Positions 44,495 to 53,065 of a stretch of DNA of 58,585 bases are shown here, one piece after another. Under the pieces are notes generated by a model. That model searched no databases. It was not told the DNA's origin and saw only the letters and a list, made by a program, of their open reading frames with translations. Every line of letters begins with the position of its first letter. Position 1 is the first letter of the stretch. A program made the translations under genes and the position numbers. Origin of the DNA: an uncultured archaeon (lineage in GTDB: Archaea; Halobacteriota; Methanosarcinia; Methanosarcinales; Methanoperedenaceae); assembly GCA_902386205.1 (NCBI GenBank), contig CABMIH010000056.1:1-58585 (forward strand), in the 5' to 3' direction.

Positions 44495-45168
44495 GTTTCA
44501 CCTACTATTTTTCCATCAAGCATTTTCACAACTCTACCTGCATATCCTGCAATTTTCTGGTCATGCGTTATCATGACGATGGTCAATCCCTCACTGTTCA
44601 AATGTTTAAAAACATCCATTACTTCGCCTCCTGATTTTGTGTCCAGGTTCCCTGTCGGCTCATCTGCAAGGAGAATAGAAGGGCCGGTGGATAGCGCCCT
44701 GGCTACCGCCACTCTCTGCTGCTGCCCCCCTGATAACTGGGCCGGGAAATGAGCCCCCCGTTCAGCCAGCCCGACAGTAGCCAGAAGTTTTTTTGAGGTA
44801 TCTTCTACCTCTTTTTCAGGGATTTCATGGATTCTCATCGGCAGCTGGATATTCTCAAGAGCTGTCAGGGTAGGATACAGGTTAAAAGTCTGGAATATGA
44901 CCCCGATCTTTTTACCTCTTATGCGCGCCAGTTCATTACTTTTGAATTCCGATATATCTTTACCTTCAAGCAAAACCTTTCCCCGGGTGGGCATGTCAAG
45001 ACAGCCTATCATATTTAACATTGTTGATTTTCCGCATCCACTGGGTCCTGTTATGGCTACGAACTCATTTGCCCTGATTTTCAGGTCTATTCCTGAAAGT
45101 GCAGGTACATCAAACTCACCCATTCGATAAACTTTCCAGACATCCTGAAGCTCCATTATCGTTTCCAT
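44491..45168 (-). CDS. MacB/LolD-type ABC ATPase (module copy 1)
   Basis: A 225-residue ATPase with Walker A GPSGCGKSTMLNMIG, signature [15 protein letters not shown], Walker B ILLADEPTGNLD and switch ITHDQKIA. It is the canonical LolD/MacB type. Its first 20 residues are almost the same as those of the ATPase at 51719 (METIMEL-DVWK-YRMGE). It energises the permease at 41982. It follows the Lon-like gene by 82 bases on the same strand and may share its regulated promoter at 46187. Confidence 0.92.
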   Translation of the reverse strand: METIMELQDVWKVYRMGEFDVPALSGIDLKIRANEFVAITGPSGCGKSTMLNMIGCLDMPTRGKVLLEGKDISEFKSNELARIRGKKIGVIFQTFNLYPTLTALENIQLPMRIHEIPEKEVEDTSKKLLATVGLAERGAHFPAQLSGGQQQRVAVARALSTGPSILLADEPTGNLDTKSGGEVMDVFKHLNSEGLTIVMITHDQKIAGYAGRVVKMLDGKIVGET

Positions 45169-45250
45169 ATCTCACTCAATTGAAGTTAAAGCAGATGCCC
45201 CCACATTTTAAATTTGATTCTTATACATTATATACTCTTTCCTAATAACT

Positions 45251-46162
45251 TTAAGTGGCATACTTCAAGACTTCATCGATATTGTCAACATATTCGATTT
45301 TTATACCTACATTTGTCTCTACATACTGCCTGGCATCAAATGTTTCCGGCACCTGCTGTATTATAGTCATACCGGCTATATTTCTCCTGGTCTCGTTGTA
45401 CTGCACAAGTTCACTATTCTCTTTAGGCAGAAGAAACAGGGTCTTCCCGCCCTCCTTTGCGGCCTTTGCTTTTTCTATGACCCCTCCGATTGCGCCCACG
45501 TGACCGTACTGGTCTACTGTGCCTGTCAATGTCACATCATTTTTTATTTCCTTCTTTTCAAGTGCTGATATTACAAGTAAGGTCATCAGTGCTCCGGCAC
45601 TCGGGCCATCTACCGAAGGCATCTCCTTCTCAGACTCTATACTGAAAATCACATCGCTGCCTGAAAGTTGCATTCCGGTCTTATTCTGGGCCACATAGAC
45701 AGCCGTGTTTGCAGCATCCTGGAACACCGTACCCATGAGCGGCCTGGTCTGTACAAGTACCCTGCCCTCTCCCGGCCTTATCTCAGCAGATATATTAATC
45801 AGGGAACCTTCTTCAACGGCCTGCTGCCTCACAAATGGATAATCCTGAATATATTCAATTTTCTGCATGACAGCAGGTGCCTGGAGTGCTGCGAATCCCT
45901 GAATATTTGTTGGAGTACTGTTCAGATTGCTCTCAAGATATGCTACCCTTTGCCTGTAGACTTCAAGCTGGGAGATGTAGTTTCGTTCAGAAATATTATC
46001 CTGATTCACCTGCTTACTCAGATCCGCATTCGCTTTTTCAAGATAATTTGTTCTGTTCTCAAGTTCCTGAAGATCCTTTTGCGTGGGCTGGGCTATGAAA
46101 AAGAGGTAAATGTTACCTAAGATCGATATTATGAGTAAAACTGCCAGGACCTTACTTTTCAT
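45251..46162 (-). CDS. Membrane-anchored Lon-like (S16) serine protease, short form
   Basis: A 303-residue protein. A helix (5-23) is followed by a coiled coil (about 28-80), then a Lon proteolytic domain facing outside. The catalytic Ser is near residue 188 (VDGPSAGALMT) and the Lys near 231 (GAIGGVIEKAKAAKEGGK). There is no ATPase domain, so it is an ATP-independent, extracytoplasmic S16 protease. It stands directly before the ABC exporter operon. Its promoter carries the 30-bp element shared with two other operons. A longer relative is at 54664. Confidence 0.88.
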   Translation of the reverse strand: MKSKVLAVLLIISILGNIYLFFIAQPTQKDLQELENRTNYLEKANADLSKQVNQDNISERNYISQLEVYRQRVAYLESNLNSTPTNIQGFAALQAPAVMQKIEYIQDYPFVRQQAVEEGSLINISAEIRPGEGRVLVQTRPLMGTVFQDAANTAVYVAQNKTGMQLSGSDVIFSIESEKEMPSVDGPSAGALMTLLVISALEKKEIKNDVTLTGTVDQYGHVGAIGGVIEKAKAAKEGGKTLFLLPKENSELVQYNETRRNIAGMTIIQQVPETFDARQYVETNVGIKIEYVDNIDEVLKYAT

Positions 46163-46186
46163 AACAAACCTCTTACATCAATCCTG

Positions 46187-46216
46187 ATTGAACGATATTT
46201 AATCCCTATGCAGAAC
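46187..46216 (-). promoter_or_regulatory. Shared 30-bp promoter element, copy 1
   Basis: Begins ATTGAACGATA and ends ATGCAGAAC on the + strand, and lies 25 bases before the Lon-like ATG. A TATA-like CATATAAAGC is just upstream in the transcription sense (about 46230-46241). The same 30-mer, with few changes, precedes the genes at 47704 and 53638. Confidence 0.7.
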
Positions 46217-46233
46217 TCCGATAGAATTAAGCT

Positions 46234-46294
46234 TTATATGGGTTCTTTTTTCGATGAGAACCATTCTGAAAGTTCAATAAGGTTCATTCTTTCG
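46234..46294 (-). pseudogene. Relic of the 3' end of the membrane HTH regulator gene
   Basis: The minus-strand frame reads ERMNLIELSEWFSSKKEPI then stop. It matches the last residues of the regulator at 53712 (GRTNIIELSEWFLSEKELK, stop). Upstream the frame is closed and the rest of the gene is gone. It lies directly between the G1 peptidase stop and the shared promoter element. This is the same position the intact regulator occupies at the third site. Confidence 0.75.
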
Positions 46295-46295
46295 T

Positions 46296-47183
46296 TTAGG
46301 TTATTCTATAATTTTCCGGAAGCTTATTGAAGCCGCTGCTAAATCTTCCTCTGCCTTGCCTGTGGAAAGGCTGGTGACCATGGATACCTGTTACGGCTCT
46401 GCGCCAGCCGGCTTGTGATGACGTTGAATCGGTGCGACTGACGGTGAAACTTGCTCCATCGCTTCCCAGGGCTGAAGGTTGGGCTAAGGCCTGACCAAGA
46501 TAATTATCCATTACTATGGTGTGCGCATTGGCCTGGGCCGGTGTTAGTGCTTTGCCGTCTTTGACCGTAGATAAGGCGCTGAATTGTACGGAGCCGAAAT
46601 TATCAAGCGGAATGAAAGATCTGCCGAGAACCGGCATTTCCTCTATCCATTCTGCAGAGGATAAAGAAGAGGCGTAGGTAACGGTAGTCTGGTAATTCTG
46701 GCCCGTTGTATCGTCACGCAGAGATATTGTCCATTGGTTTGTCGACTGCTGGACGATTGAAGCAGTGATAGAATCACCCGGGTTGATCGAAAGCGGAATT
46801 TTACGGGAGTTTCCCGGCAGCATCTCATACCAGGCCTGGTAACTGATCCGGCCGTTATTATTAACGATAGCCTGCGTTCCGGTCTGGATCAAATCGTTAT
46901 GTGTCGTTCCGCCAATGCCAACCCATGTGGCATCAGCAGATGTTTGTGTCGCATTTACCTCTGGGACGATCCATGATCCGGTGACAGAAGTGAAGGAACC
47001 ACCTGTAGCGACATACCCTGCCCAGTTGTTAGACACATTCGTAACTCTATCGACATCAGGGAGCCGGGCGGTCACCTGATGCGCCGTTATTTGCGCCAGA
47101 GCCGGCGTTACCTGCACCAATAGACCGAAGAAGGCAATCACGAGGATTTTGTGGAATAATTTTTGCATATATGTGTTTTTCAT
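46296..47183 (-). CDS. Secreted G1 (eqolisin) glutamic peptidase
   Basis: A 295-residue secreted protein with signal peptide 1-30. It matches family G1: NNWAGYVATGGSFTSVTGSW, ATWVGIGG, LIQTGTQ with the catalytic Gln near residue 100, YQAWYEMLPG, AEWIEEMP with the catalytic Glu near 178, and the closing LGSDGASFTV. Family members are acid-active endopeptidases best known from fungi. The last ~45 residues (basic, His-rich) have no family match and may be extra coding sequence gained by rearrangement at the regulator relic. The ATG overlaps the HILDV gene stop (ATGA), so both are co-translated. Confidence 0.85.
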   Translation of the reverse strand: MKNTYMQKLFHKILVIAFFGLLVQVTPALAQITAHQVTARLPDVDRVTNVSNNWAGYVATGGSFTSVTGSWIVPEVNATQTSADATWVGIGGTTHNDLIQTGTQAIVNNNGRISYQAWYEMLPGNSRKIPLSINPGDSITASIVQQSTNQWTISLRDDTTGQNYQTTVTYASSLSSAEWIEEMPVLGRSFIPLDNFGSVQFSALSTVKDGKALTPAQANAHTIVMDNYLGQALAQPSALGSDGASFTVSRTDSTSSQAGWRRAVTGIHGHQPFHRQGRGRFSSGFNKLPENYRIT

Positions 47184-47704
47184 CCCTTAGAGTTGTGCGA
47201 TTTGAAGGTTCCCTTGAAGTCGTGCTGTCCTGAAGACGACAGCAGCACATTGTAATCCGTATTATTCATTGTTAGAGTACCCTTTGAGAGCAATACCCCT
47301 TCATATTTTGATATTGACAACGACATGTGTCCTACTGTTGCCGGTGTGAAGCCTGTCCGGTTCGTCCCGCGCGGAGGCAGTGTCAGCACATCTCCATTAA
47401 GAGACTGGTTGTCGTAGCCTGTTACTTTAAGAGCATATGCCTGGCCTGCAAATCTGAGATGCCCCGCAGTTGCCATCTGGCTGTTATTTCGTTTCTCATT
47501 TACGACCGCAACGTCCAGTATATGATATTCATCCCCATTCAGTGCAAATCCCTGCCCTACAAGTAAAGATCTGGAATCCAGTTTTGCATGTTCCCTTTCT
47601 TTACCGATGCCCATAGGATAGGCAAACACTGTTACTGCCATTACTGCTGAAACCAGCAAGACTGCAGCAAATAATATTGTTGTTGTTTTTTTCGTTATTT
47701 TCAT
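47180..47704 (-). CDS. Secreted HILDV protein, paralogue 1, unknown function
   Basis: A 174-residue secreted protein with signal peptide 1-27. The core is LLVGQGFALNGDEYHILDVAV, then HLRFAGQAYALKVTGYDNQS, DVLTLPPRG and MSLSISKYEGVLLSKGTL. A clear paralogue of similar length is at 53066. I recognise no family. AGGTGAAC lies just before the ATG. The shared promoter element is 30-60 bases upstream. In both loci it is the first gene after that element, followed here by the G1 peptidase and there by a cytochrome. It may be a folding, inhibitory or binding partner of the downstream protein. Confidence 0.7.
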   Translation of the reverse strand: MKITKKTTTILFAAVLLVSAVMAVTVFAYPMGIGKEREHAKLDSRSLLVGQGFALNGDEYHILDVAVVNEKRNNSQMATAGHLRFAGQAYALKVTGYDNQSLNGDVLTLPPRGTNRTGFTPATVGHMSLSISKYEGVLLSKGTLTMNNTDYNVLLSSSGQHDFKGTFKSHNSKG

Positions 47705-47731
47705 TTTTGTTCACCTTAAATTCCCCCTCGT

Positions 47732-47761
47732 ATTGAACGATATTTAAGTTCGATGCTGAAC
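47732..47761 (-). promoter_or_regulatory. Shared 30-bp promoter element, copy 2
   Basis: Begins ATTGAACGATA and ends ATGCTGAAC on the + strand, between the HILDV ATG (47704) and an AT-rich TATA-like region (about 47765-47780). It differs from copies 1 and 3 at only a few positions. Confidence 0.7.
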
Positions 47762-47781
47762 ATTGATACGAAATAAGCTTT

Positions 47782-47841
47782 CTATGTCTTATTTTTCTGA
47801 TAAAAACATTCAGAGCGTTCGATAACGTTCGGCCTCGTATA
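47782..47841 (-). pseudogene. Second relic of the HTH regulator 3' end
   Basis: The minus-strand frame YTRPNVIERSECFYQKNKT then stop corresponds to the regulator end GRTNIIELSEWFLSEKELK. It is more decayed than the relic at 46234 but is in the same place relative to the promoter element. The rest of 47,842-47,918 shows no gene. Confidence 0.65.
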
Positions 47842-47918
47842 TTATCTTTTATTCTATGGCAAAAGGGTTGAAAATAACCCTGTATTCAGACAGGGAAAAT
47901 TTTTTCATTCTTTTTACA

Positions 47919-48437
47919 TTATTTATTGTGCTGCTTCAACAATACGTAGCCTGCCAATAATCCGATTATGAAAAACACCTGTTCGAATCCCGGAGTTGTT
48001 TGGGTTGCAGTAGGCATTGTGGTTGGCGGGACTTCTGTAGGTGTCTCAACTATAGTTGTTGGCATTTCCGTGGGTATCTCGGTCGCGATTGGTGTTGGAG
48101 TCACGGCAGGTGTTGGAGTCACCATTGTTGTTGCTGTGGGAGTCACCATTGTTGTTACTGTGGGAGTCACCGGTGTTGTTGCTGCTGTGGTGGGCCCAAT
48201 ATTGGATATGGCCGAAGCCGGGTCGGTGGCGTGATCAGGCTGGGCCTGAAATTGCTTCCCATAAGAATTAAGCGATCCCCCGCCTGCTGGATTAACATGA
48301 CAGACGTCGCAGGTAGTATTCGTGTTAAAAGTTGTATTGTACGCATCCAGATATGCCGGAAGTGATGTAGTCTGCTGCACACCTGCAACTGCTATCACTG
48401 ATAACAGGAATAGAACGAACAATAATTTCCCTTTCAT
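47919..48437 (-). CDS. Secreted monoheme c-type cytochrome with PGF-CTERM-like anchor (copy 1)
   Basis: A 172-residue protein. It has a signal peptide (1-20) and one heme-attachment motif CDVCH (residues 43-47) inside NTTCDVCHVNPAGGGSLNSYG. A long Thr/Pro/Val stalk follows, then a C-terminal TPGFEQVFFIIGLLAGYVLL plus basic end, matching the PGF-CTERM archaeosortase pattern. It is predicted to be exported, loaded with heme outside, and attached to the membrane lipid or S-layer. A shorter relative is at 52581. It could carry electrons across the envelope, which is inference from a single heme. Confidence 0.8.
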   Translation of the reverse strand: MKGKLLFVLFLLSVIAVAGVQQTTSLPAYLDAYNTTFNTNTTCDVCHVNPAGGGSLNSYGKQFQAQPDHATDPASAISNIGPTTAATTPVTPTVTTMVTPTATTMVTPTPAVTPTPIATEIPTEMPTTIVETPTEVPPTTMPTATQTTPGFEQVFFIIGLLAGYVLLKQHNK

Positions 48438-48552
48438 AAATTTTCATCCCATTTATATCTTCTAAAACCATATGTTGCTCATTTCTGAGCTTATACGCAC
48501 CTGAAACACTCCTTATAAAGGGAATGGCGTTTTTCATTGATAAATTTTGCGG

Positions 48553-49068
48553 TTAGTGGCCGGAGGATTTCCCTTTAAAATAAAACCATACAAATGTAAA
48601 TACAGCCATTAATATGATAAAACCTGCCACAATTGCATAACTCTTTTCATCCAGGGTTATAGAGAACTTCTCACTATTGAGCGGATAGAATAGCATGATT
48701 CCATCGGCTGCAGTATATCTCATTATATTATCCTCGACATGTTGAGCCACGCTTTCATTCGATACGACCTGATTTGTCAGAATTTGAATTGTATGATGTG
48801 AGTTATCGAATAGAAATATGTCCAGTGCAGAATGCGACCAGAAGCCTATTAATAGCGGAGCGAAAAAAGCGCGATTTCGAATCACAAACAATATCGCCAA
48901 TACAAGCAGGACCAGCGGCGAATGTAATCCGCTGCGATGATGCCAGAATATGTCCAGATCAGGAAATAAACTGGCAATCGCTACAAGTGCCATCTTTTTC
49001 CTATTTGCATCTTTCAATAAAATTGCACCAAGTACAAAACTAAATAGTAAATGCGAGATCCAGTCCAT
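48553..49068 (-). CDS. YdjM-like membrane-bound hydrolase
   Basis: A 171-residue protein with four membrane helices. Features are an early WISHLLFSFVLGAI His, LFPDLDIFWHHRSGLHSP, SHSALDIF and MLFYPLNSEKF, the YdjM/DUF457 order of His and Asp motifs. It lies between the two copies of the exporter module, close to the cytochrome. Its function is unknown. It is distant from the family member at 301. Confidence 0.8.
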   Translation of the reverse strand: MDWISHLLFSFVLGAILLKDANRKKMALVAIASLFPDLDIFWHHRSGLHSPLVLLVLAILFVIRNRAFFAPLLIGFWSHSALDIFLFDNSHHTIQILTNQVVSNESVAQHVEDNIMRYTAADGIMLFYPLNSEKFSITLDEKSYAIVAGFIILMAVFTFVWFYFKGKSSGH

Positions 49069-49103
49069 ATTTTATAATATACAGTCACAGCTTTAGCAGG
49101 AGT

Positions 49104-50339
49104 TCACTCATATCTCAACGCATCAACAGGCTTCAATTTTGATGCCTGGTACGCGGGAATTATTCCTGCAAGTATCCCCACTGTAACAGATACAGACAAT
49201 GCCATAAATATTGAGTTCAGTGTAACTATTGCAGTACCTCTTGCCATAGGAAGACCCCCCATTAGCGCAGGCATGAAGCCAGAAAGAAGTGTTCCGAGCA
49301 TTATGCCTATTATCCCTCCGACGAGCCCGATAAATGCCGCATTGAACAAGAATATCAGCAAAATATCATGATTTCGCGCGCCGATAGCTTTCATTATTCC
49401 AATTTCTTTAGTTTTTTCAAGGACTGAAGTGAACATGGTATTTGCTATCCCGATAGAACCTACGATCAGTGAAACCGCTGCAATTGCAAGAAGGAATGTA
49501 TTCATCGAATTCATAGTATCTGCTCTTGCCTGCTGCATTTCCTTCCTTGAAGAGACTGAAAAATCCTTGCTTTTTGTAGTGACGTGTCTTGCAGTCATAA
49601 GTTTGTTCTCGATTTTAGTGATCACTTCATCCAATTGATTTTCATCCCTGATCTTCACTACAAGTGTATAATAAATATCGTTCGTCTTGTCCGGGATCAT
49701 CTGGTATGCCATTTGAATAGGCATGTAAACGCTGTTGCTCTGGTCATCAAGAATTCCCACGACCCGGAAGGCGCTGCCGTTTATCGTTATCATCTTATTT
49801 ATCCCGACAGGCTGGTCAAAATAAGAGGATGCAAGCCTTCCTCCGATAACTATTACATTCTGATCGGCGGAATCAAGCATCCGGCCTGTTTTTATTTTAC
49901 TTGTTGTAATCTGGGACCAGACTCCCTGGTCAACGCCTGTTACGGAGACTTTTCCTGTTTTGCCAAGATAGGATATATCCACGCTCCCCCTGATATTAGT
50001 GTCGATGAGCGCAATATCAGGAAGTCCCTTCAATGCCTGAAGATCGCTCCTGCCCAGTACTATTTCTTTGGTCGTTGCCTGGGGTCCGGAAGAACCTCCG
50101 CCACCGCCTCTCATACCAAACATCCCCCCACCCCGTTCAAAGCCCGGAGAAATTGTAACAATATCTCCGCCAAGTGCGTTCAACTGCGCATTGAGCGATT
50201 GCTGCATACCGTCCCCTATTGAGACGATAGCGATCACCGCTGCAACGCCGATAACAATTCCTGTTATAGTAAGCCAGCTCCGGAGCTTGCTGTGCAGTAC
50301 CATATTGAACGCATGCTTGAAACATTTGTTAAGTTTCAT
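49104..50339 (-). CDS. MacB-type ABC permease (module copy 2)
   Basis: A 411-residue permease with the same plan as the one at 41982. It has an N-terminal helix (LRSWLTITGIVIGVAAVIAIV), a Gly-rich extracellular domain with MFGMRGGGGGSSG, and three C-terminal helices with LEKTKEIGIMKAIGAR. It is the last gene of copy 2, after ATPase and adapter. The two permeases are clearly homologous but diverged across the extracellular domain, so they probably handle different substrates. Confidence 0.9.
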   Translation of the reverse strand: MKLNKCFKHAFNMVLHSKLRSWLTITGIVIGVAAVIAIVSIGDGMQQSLNAQLNALGGDIVTISPGFERGGGMFGMRGGGGGSSGPQATTKEIVLGRSDLQALKGLPDIALIDTNIRGSVDISYLGKTGKVSVTGVDQGVWSQITTSKIKTGRMLDSADQNVIVIGGRLASSYFDQPVGINKMITINGSAFRVVGILDDQSNSVYMPIQMAYQMIPDKTNDIYYTLVVKIRDENQLDEVITKIENKLMTARHVTTKSKDFSVSSRKEMQQARADTMNSMNTFLLAIAAVSLIVGSIGIANTMFTSVLEKTKEIGIMKAIGARNHDILLIFLFNAAFIGLVGGIIGIMLGTLLSGFMPALMGGLPMARGTAIVTLNSIFMALSVSVTVGILAGIIPAYQASKLKPVDALRYE

Positions 50340-50354
50340 TTTAACCTGCAGGCA

Positions 50355-51722
50355 TCATTTATTCCTGCTTTTGAATAGGTCAATTATTTTAAAATCCGGA
50401 TCAAGCAATTTGCGGCTCCTGTATTTTCTATGGCCTACAACTATTCCCACAAGCACTGCTATTCCGATAAAATACAATGCGTAATTGGAAAAGATACTTT
50501 CCTGCTGAACCCCCCCTCTTCGTCCCTGAAAAGCTGTTTGCCCGTCCGCGGATCCCATATTTTGAATTCCGAGTTTGACCTGTTTTTCAACAACTGATCT
50601 TTCTCCCCTGGTATCGGTGTAAGCTATTTGCATGAGCAATGTATCGGATGAGCTATTTCTTTGCATAGACCTTCCCTGGAAGTTGGTATTGTTTCTGCCG
50701 GCTCTATTCTGGGATGTCATATTATTTATTGAGGACTGTAATTTGAAGCTTGCAACAGTGTAGTCCCCTTTGTTCAGATTGCCTATGATAACAGAATTCG
50801 AGCCGCTTACACTCCAGCCTGGCTGATCGGGAATAACCACTGATACCGAGTTTGCAGGATTGCTTCCAATATTGGCAACGCTGAAAGACATCTGGCCATT
50901 TGCATTATCCGAGAATGCAACATCGAAATCCGTTCCTCCGCCAACATACACTCCGGCAAACGTGTTTATTGTTTTCGTTTTATTTGAAGTCGAGTCTTCA
51001 TAAGTCAGGTGCAGGTTCAGTTTGTATAATCCCGGTACTGCATTAGTATCTGCCATCACCTGGTATTCCAGGTCAGTGCCATTACCAATATCAATGTACT
51101 TGATATATTTGGTATTGTCACTCCCGACTGGAAGAATTACCTTCTCATCATTATCCCAGTTGAACGTCAAATCTCTCAATGGGGCATTCCCGACGTTATT
51201 GATTGTGAATTTTAAGCTGCTTTGCTTTCCCGGAACAAGCATCGTCTGGTCAATGTGGATCACCTCAGCACTTTCCTTGCTCTTCACATCAAGGTACAGG
51301 CTTTTCTGGACCACATCAGTTGAACCCTGCTCATAATACTTGACTTTGAGTTCATAACTTCCTGCCGGAGCATCCTTGTTTATTTGCATCGTGTACTTTA
51401 CGACTTTTATATTTTGAGTAGAATCTGCCTGATACTCTTGAACTATTCCTACATCCTGGATGGCGTTTTCACCGGGTACAAGCTCAAAAGGATACCCTGG
51501 TACAACTTCTAGCATAAGATCGTTAGTAGTCGTGCCGCCGATATTCTGGATGCCTATACGTACATCCACGGTATTTCCTGCAATTGCAGGATTAGGGTCA
51601 TAATTTGCAAGGCTTATTGATAGAACTGTTGAGCCTGCTAAACCCGCATTGACCGCAGGGATGTAAGTCATTAAAACCAGGATTGCTAAAATTTGTAACA
51701 TTGTATTTTTCATTTCTTTCAT
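50355..51722 (-). CDS. Secreted CARDB/NEW3-like exporter adapter (module copy 2)
   Basis: A 455-residue protein with a signal peptide (about 1-26), CARDB-like domains and a C-terminal helix with a basic end. Domain examples are ISLANYDPNPAIAGNTVDVR, LKFTINNVGNAPLRDLTF and MSFSVANIGSNPANSVSVVI. It overlaps the ATPase stop (ATGA). It is the paralogue of 43286 and is placed identically. An Asn/Gln/Arg-rich insert near residue 340-365 is specific to this copy. Confidence 0.8.
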   Translation of the reverse strand: MKEMKNTMLQILAILVLMTYIPAVNAGLAGSTVLSISLANYDPNPAIAGNTVDVRIGIQNIGGTTTNDLMLEVVPGYPFELVPGENAIQDVGIVQEYQADSTQNIKVVKYTMQINKDAPAGSYELKVKYYEQGSTDVVQKSLYLDVKSKESAEVIHIDQTMLVPGKQSSLKFTINNVGNAPLRDLTFNWDNDEKVILPVGSDNTKYIKYIDIGNGTDLEYQVMADTNAVPGLYKLNLHLTYEDSTSNKTKTINTFAGVYVGGGTDFDVAFSDNANGQMSFSVANIGSNPANSVSVVIPDQPGWSVSGSNSVIIGNLNKGDYTVASFKLQSSINNMTSQNRAGRNNTNFQGRSMQRNSSSDTLLMQIAYTDTRGERSVVEKQVKLGIQNMGSADGQTAFQGRRGGVQQESIFSNYALYFIGIAVLVGIVVGHRKYRSRKLLDPDFKIIDLFKSRNK

Positions 51723-52423
51723 TCTCCTATTCCCCGAATTTTAGATATTTTCAAAATTTCCCCATCTTTCAGTTCAATTGTCGTGCTGGCATATTTGGCC
51801 AGGTTAAGGTCGTGAGTGACCATGATTATAGTTTTTCCATGCTTTTTCCACAAACTGTGAAGCATCTCCAGAACTTCCCTGCCTGTAACACTGTCAAGGG
51901 CCCCCGTCGGCTCGTCCGCAAGGATTATCTCGGGGTCACTCACCAGGCTTCTTGCAATGGATACTCTCTGCTGCTGGCCTCCGGAAAGCTGTGTTGGGCG
52001 ATGGTGCATCTTGTCGCTCAATCCTACGAGTGCCAATATTTCTCTTGTCCTGTTTGCCGCTTTTCTGTCTTCATATTCCAAAAATTCCAGTGGAAGCATC
52101 ACGTTCTCAAAAGCAGACATCGATTGGATCAGGTTATATTGCTGGAAGATAAAACCGATAGTCTTCCCTCTTAATGATGCCAGGTCTGATTCGCCTAATC
52201 TGCTGATGTCCTGCGATTTGAGGTATAAGCTTCCCCTGGAAGGGATGTCCAGGCATCCTATAAGGTTCATCATTGTCGATTTGCCGCTTCCCGAAGCGCC
52301 TATGATAGCGACAAAGTCCCCTTTCTTTATTTTTACGCTTACTCCCCTCAGTGCTGGCACCTCCACTTCGCCCATCCTGTAGATTTTCCAGACATCCTTC
52401 AATTCCATTATGGTTTCCATCAT
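51719..52423 (-). CDS. MacB/LolD-type ABC ATPase (module copy 2)
   Basis: A 234-residue ATPase with Walker [16 protein letters not shown], signature [15 protein letters not shown], Walker [13 protein letters not shown] and switch VTHDLNLA. It forms an exporter with the downstream adapter and permease. Its ATG overlaps the stop codon of the deleted cytochrome copy (52420-52531), showing that a cytochrome gene once ran directly into it. Transcription probably starts at the shared promoter before 53638. Confidence 0.92.
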   Translation of the reverse strand: MMETIMELKDVWKIYRMGEVEVPALRGVSVKIKKGDFVAIIGASGSGKSTMMNLIGCLDIPSRGSLYLKSQDISRLGESDLASLRGKTIGFIFQQYNLIQSMSAFENVMLPLEFLEYEDRKAANRTREILALVGLSDKMHHRPTQLSGGQQQRVSIARSLVSDPEIILADEPTGALDSVTGREVLEMLHSLWKKHGKTIIMVTHDLNLAKYASTTIELKDGEILKISKIRGIGE

Positions 52424-52531
52424 TTGTTACGCCGCCTGGCCATGAGAGCCCATGAAAATAATCCGGCCATTGAGACCTGCAAGAATTGCTGATAATACCA
52501 AAAGTAAGATAACCACTGGTTTCCCATTCAT
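52420..52531 (-). pseudogene. Internally deleted copy of the PGF-CTERM cytochrome gene
   Basis: The first ~20 codons (MNGKPVVILLLVLSAILAG, after GGAGAT) match the signal peptide of the cytochrome at 52581 (MNGKTFVVLILAISVILAG). In the next frame the remaining DNA encodes [17 protein letters not shown] then stop. This matches that protein's anchor tail SLIGLFAWALLAKRHNK. The heme-binding part is missing and the two ends are out of frame. Its upstream DNA repeats the cytochrome promoter-proximal sequence. This is a deletion remnant of a tandem duplicate. Confidence 0.8.
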
Positions 52532-52580
52532 ATATCGTATCTCCTTCTTTTTGTTTCTTAATTGGAAAAACAAAGCCAGA

Positions 52581-52982
52581 TCATTTATTATGCCTCTTTG
52601 CCAGGAGTGCCCATGCAAATAATCCTATCAAGGAGATAGCGAATCCAAATCCGGGAGACGCTTGAGGTTCTGTTGACGTCGATATGGAAACTGGATTAAG
52701 GGATGGGGTCGCCGTTGTTGTAGATGGTGGCCCTATAGCCATCAGGGCGGCGCTGGCATTGGCATCGTAATCAGGCTGTTTCTCAAATAGCATTCCATAG
52801 GAGTTGAGCGGTCCGCCGCCTGAAGTCTTATAATGGCAGGTACCACATGAACCATCACCATACACAGTGTTAAGACTTGCAAGATATTGGGGGTATGCAA
52901 AGGAACCGGGCGCTCCTGCAAGAATTACTGATATGGCCAAAATTAATACAACAAATGTCTTCCCATTCATATATCGCATCAT
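52581..52982 (-). CDS. Secreted monoheme c-type cytochrome with PGF-CTERM-like anchor (copy 2)
   Basis: A 133-residue protein. It has a signal peptide, one CGTCH heme motif (residues 46-50) in the context DGSCGTCHYKTSGGGPLNSYG, a short Ser/Thr/Pro stalk and the anchor SPGFGFAISLIGLFAWALLA with KRHNK, a PGF-CTERM-type signal. It shares the heme-site surroundings and anchor with the 48437 protein but has a much shorter stalk. AAGGAGAG precedes the ATG. It lies between the HILDV paralogue and the ABC ATPase and is probably co-transcribed with both. Confidence 0.82.
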   Translation of the reverse strand: MMRYMNGKTFVVLILAISVILAGAPGSFAYPQYLASLNTVYGDGSCGTCHYKTSGGGPLNSYGMLFEKQPDYDANASAALMAIGPPSTTTATPSLNPVSISTSTEPQASPGFGFAISLIGLFAWALLAKRHNK

Positions 52983-53065
52983 CTTATTCTCTCCTTTTTG
53001 TTTAATAAAATTACAATTTGCGAGGGAATAAATTAATCCTTACCTGAGATAAACACTTTCTTTTC

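Noticed and set aside
47968-48234. + strand Val/Gly-rich frame
   Set aside because: It is the antisense reading of the Thr/Pro/Val stalk of the cytochrome.
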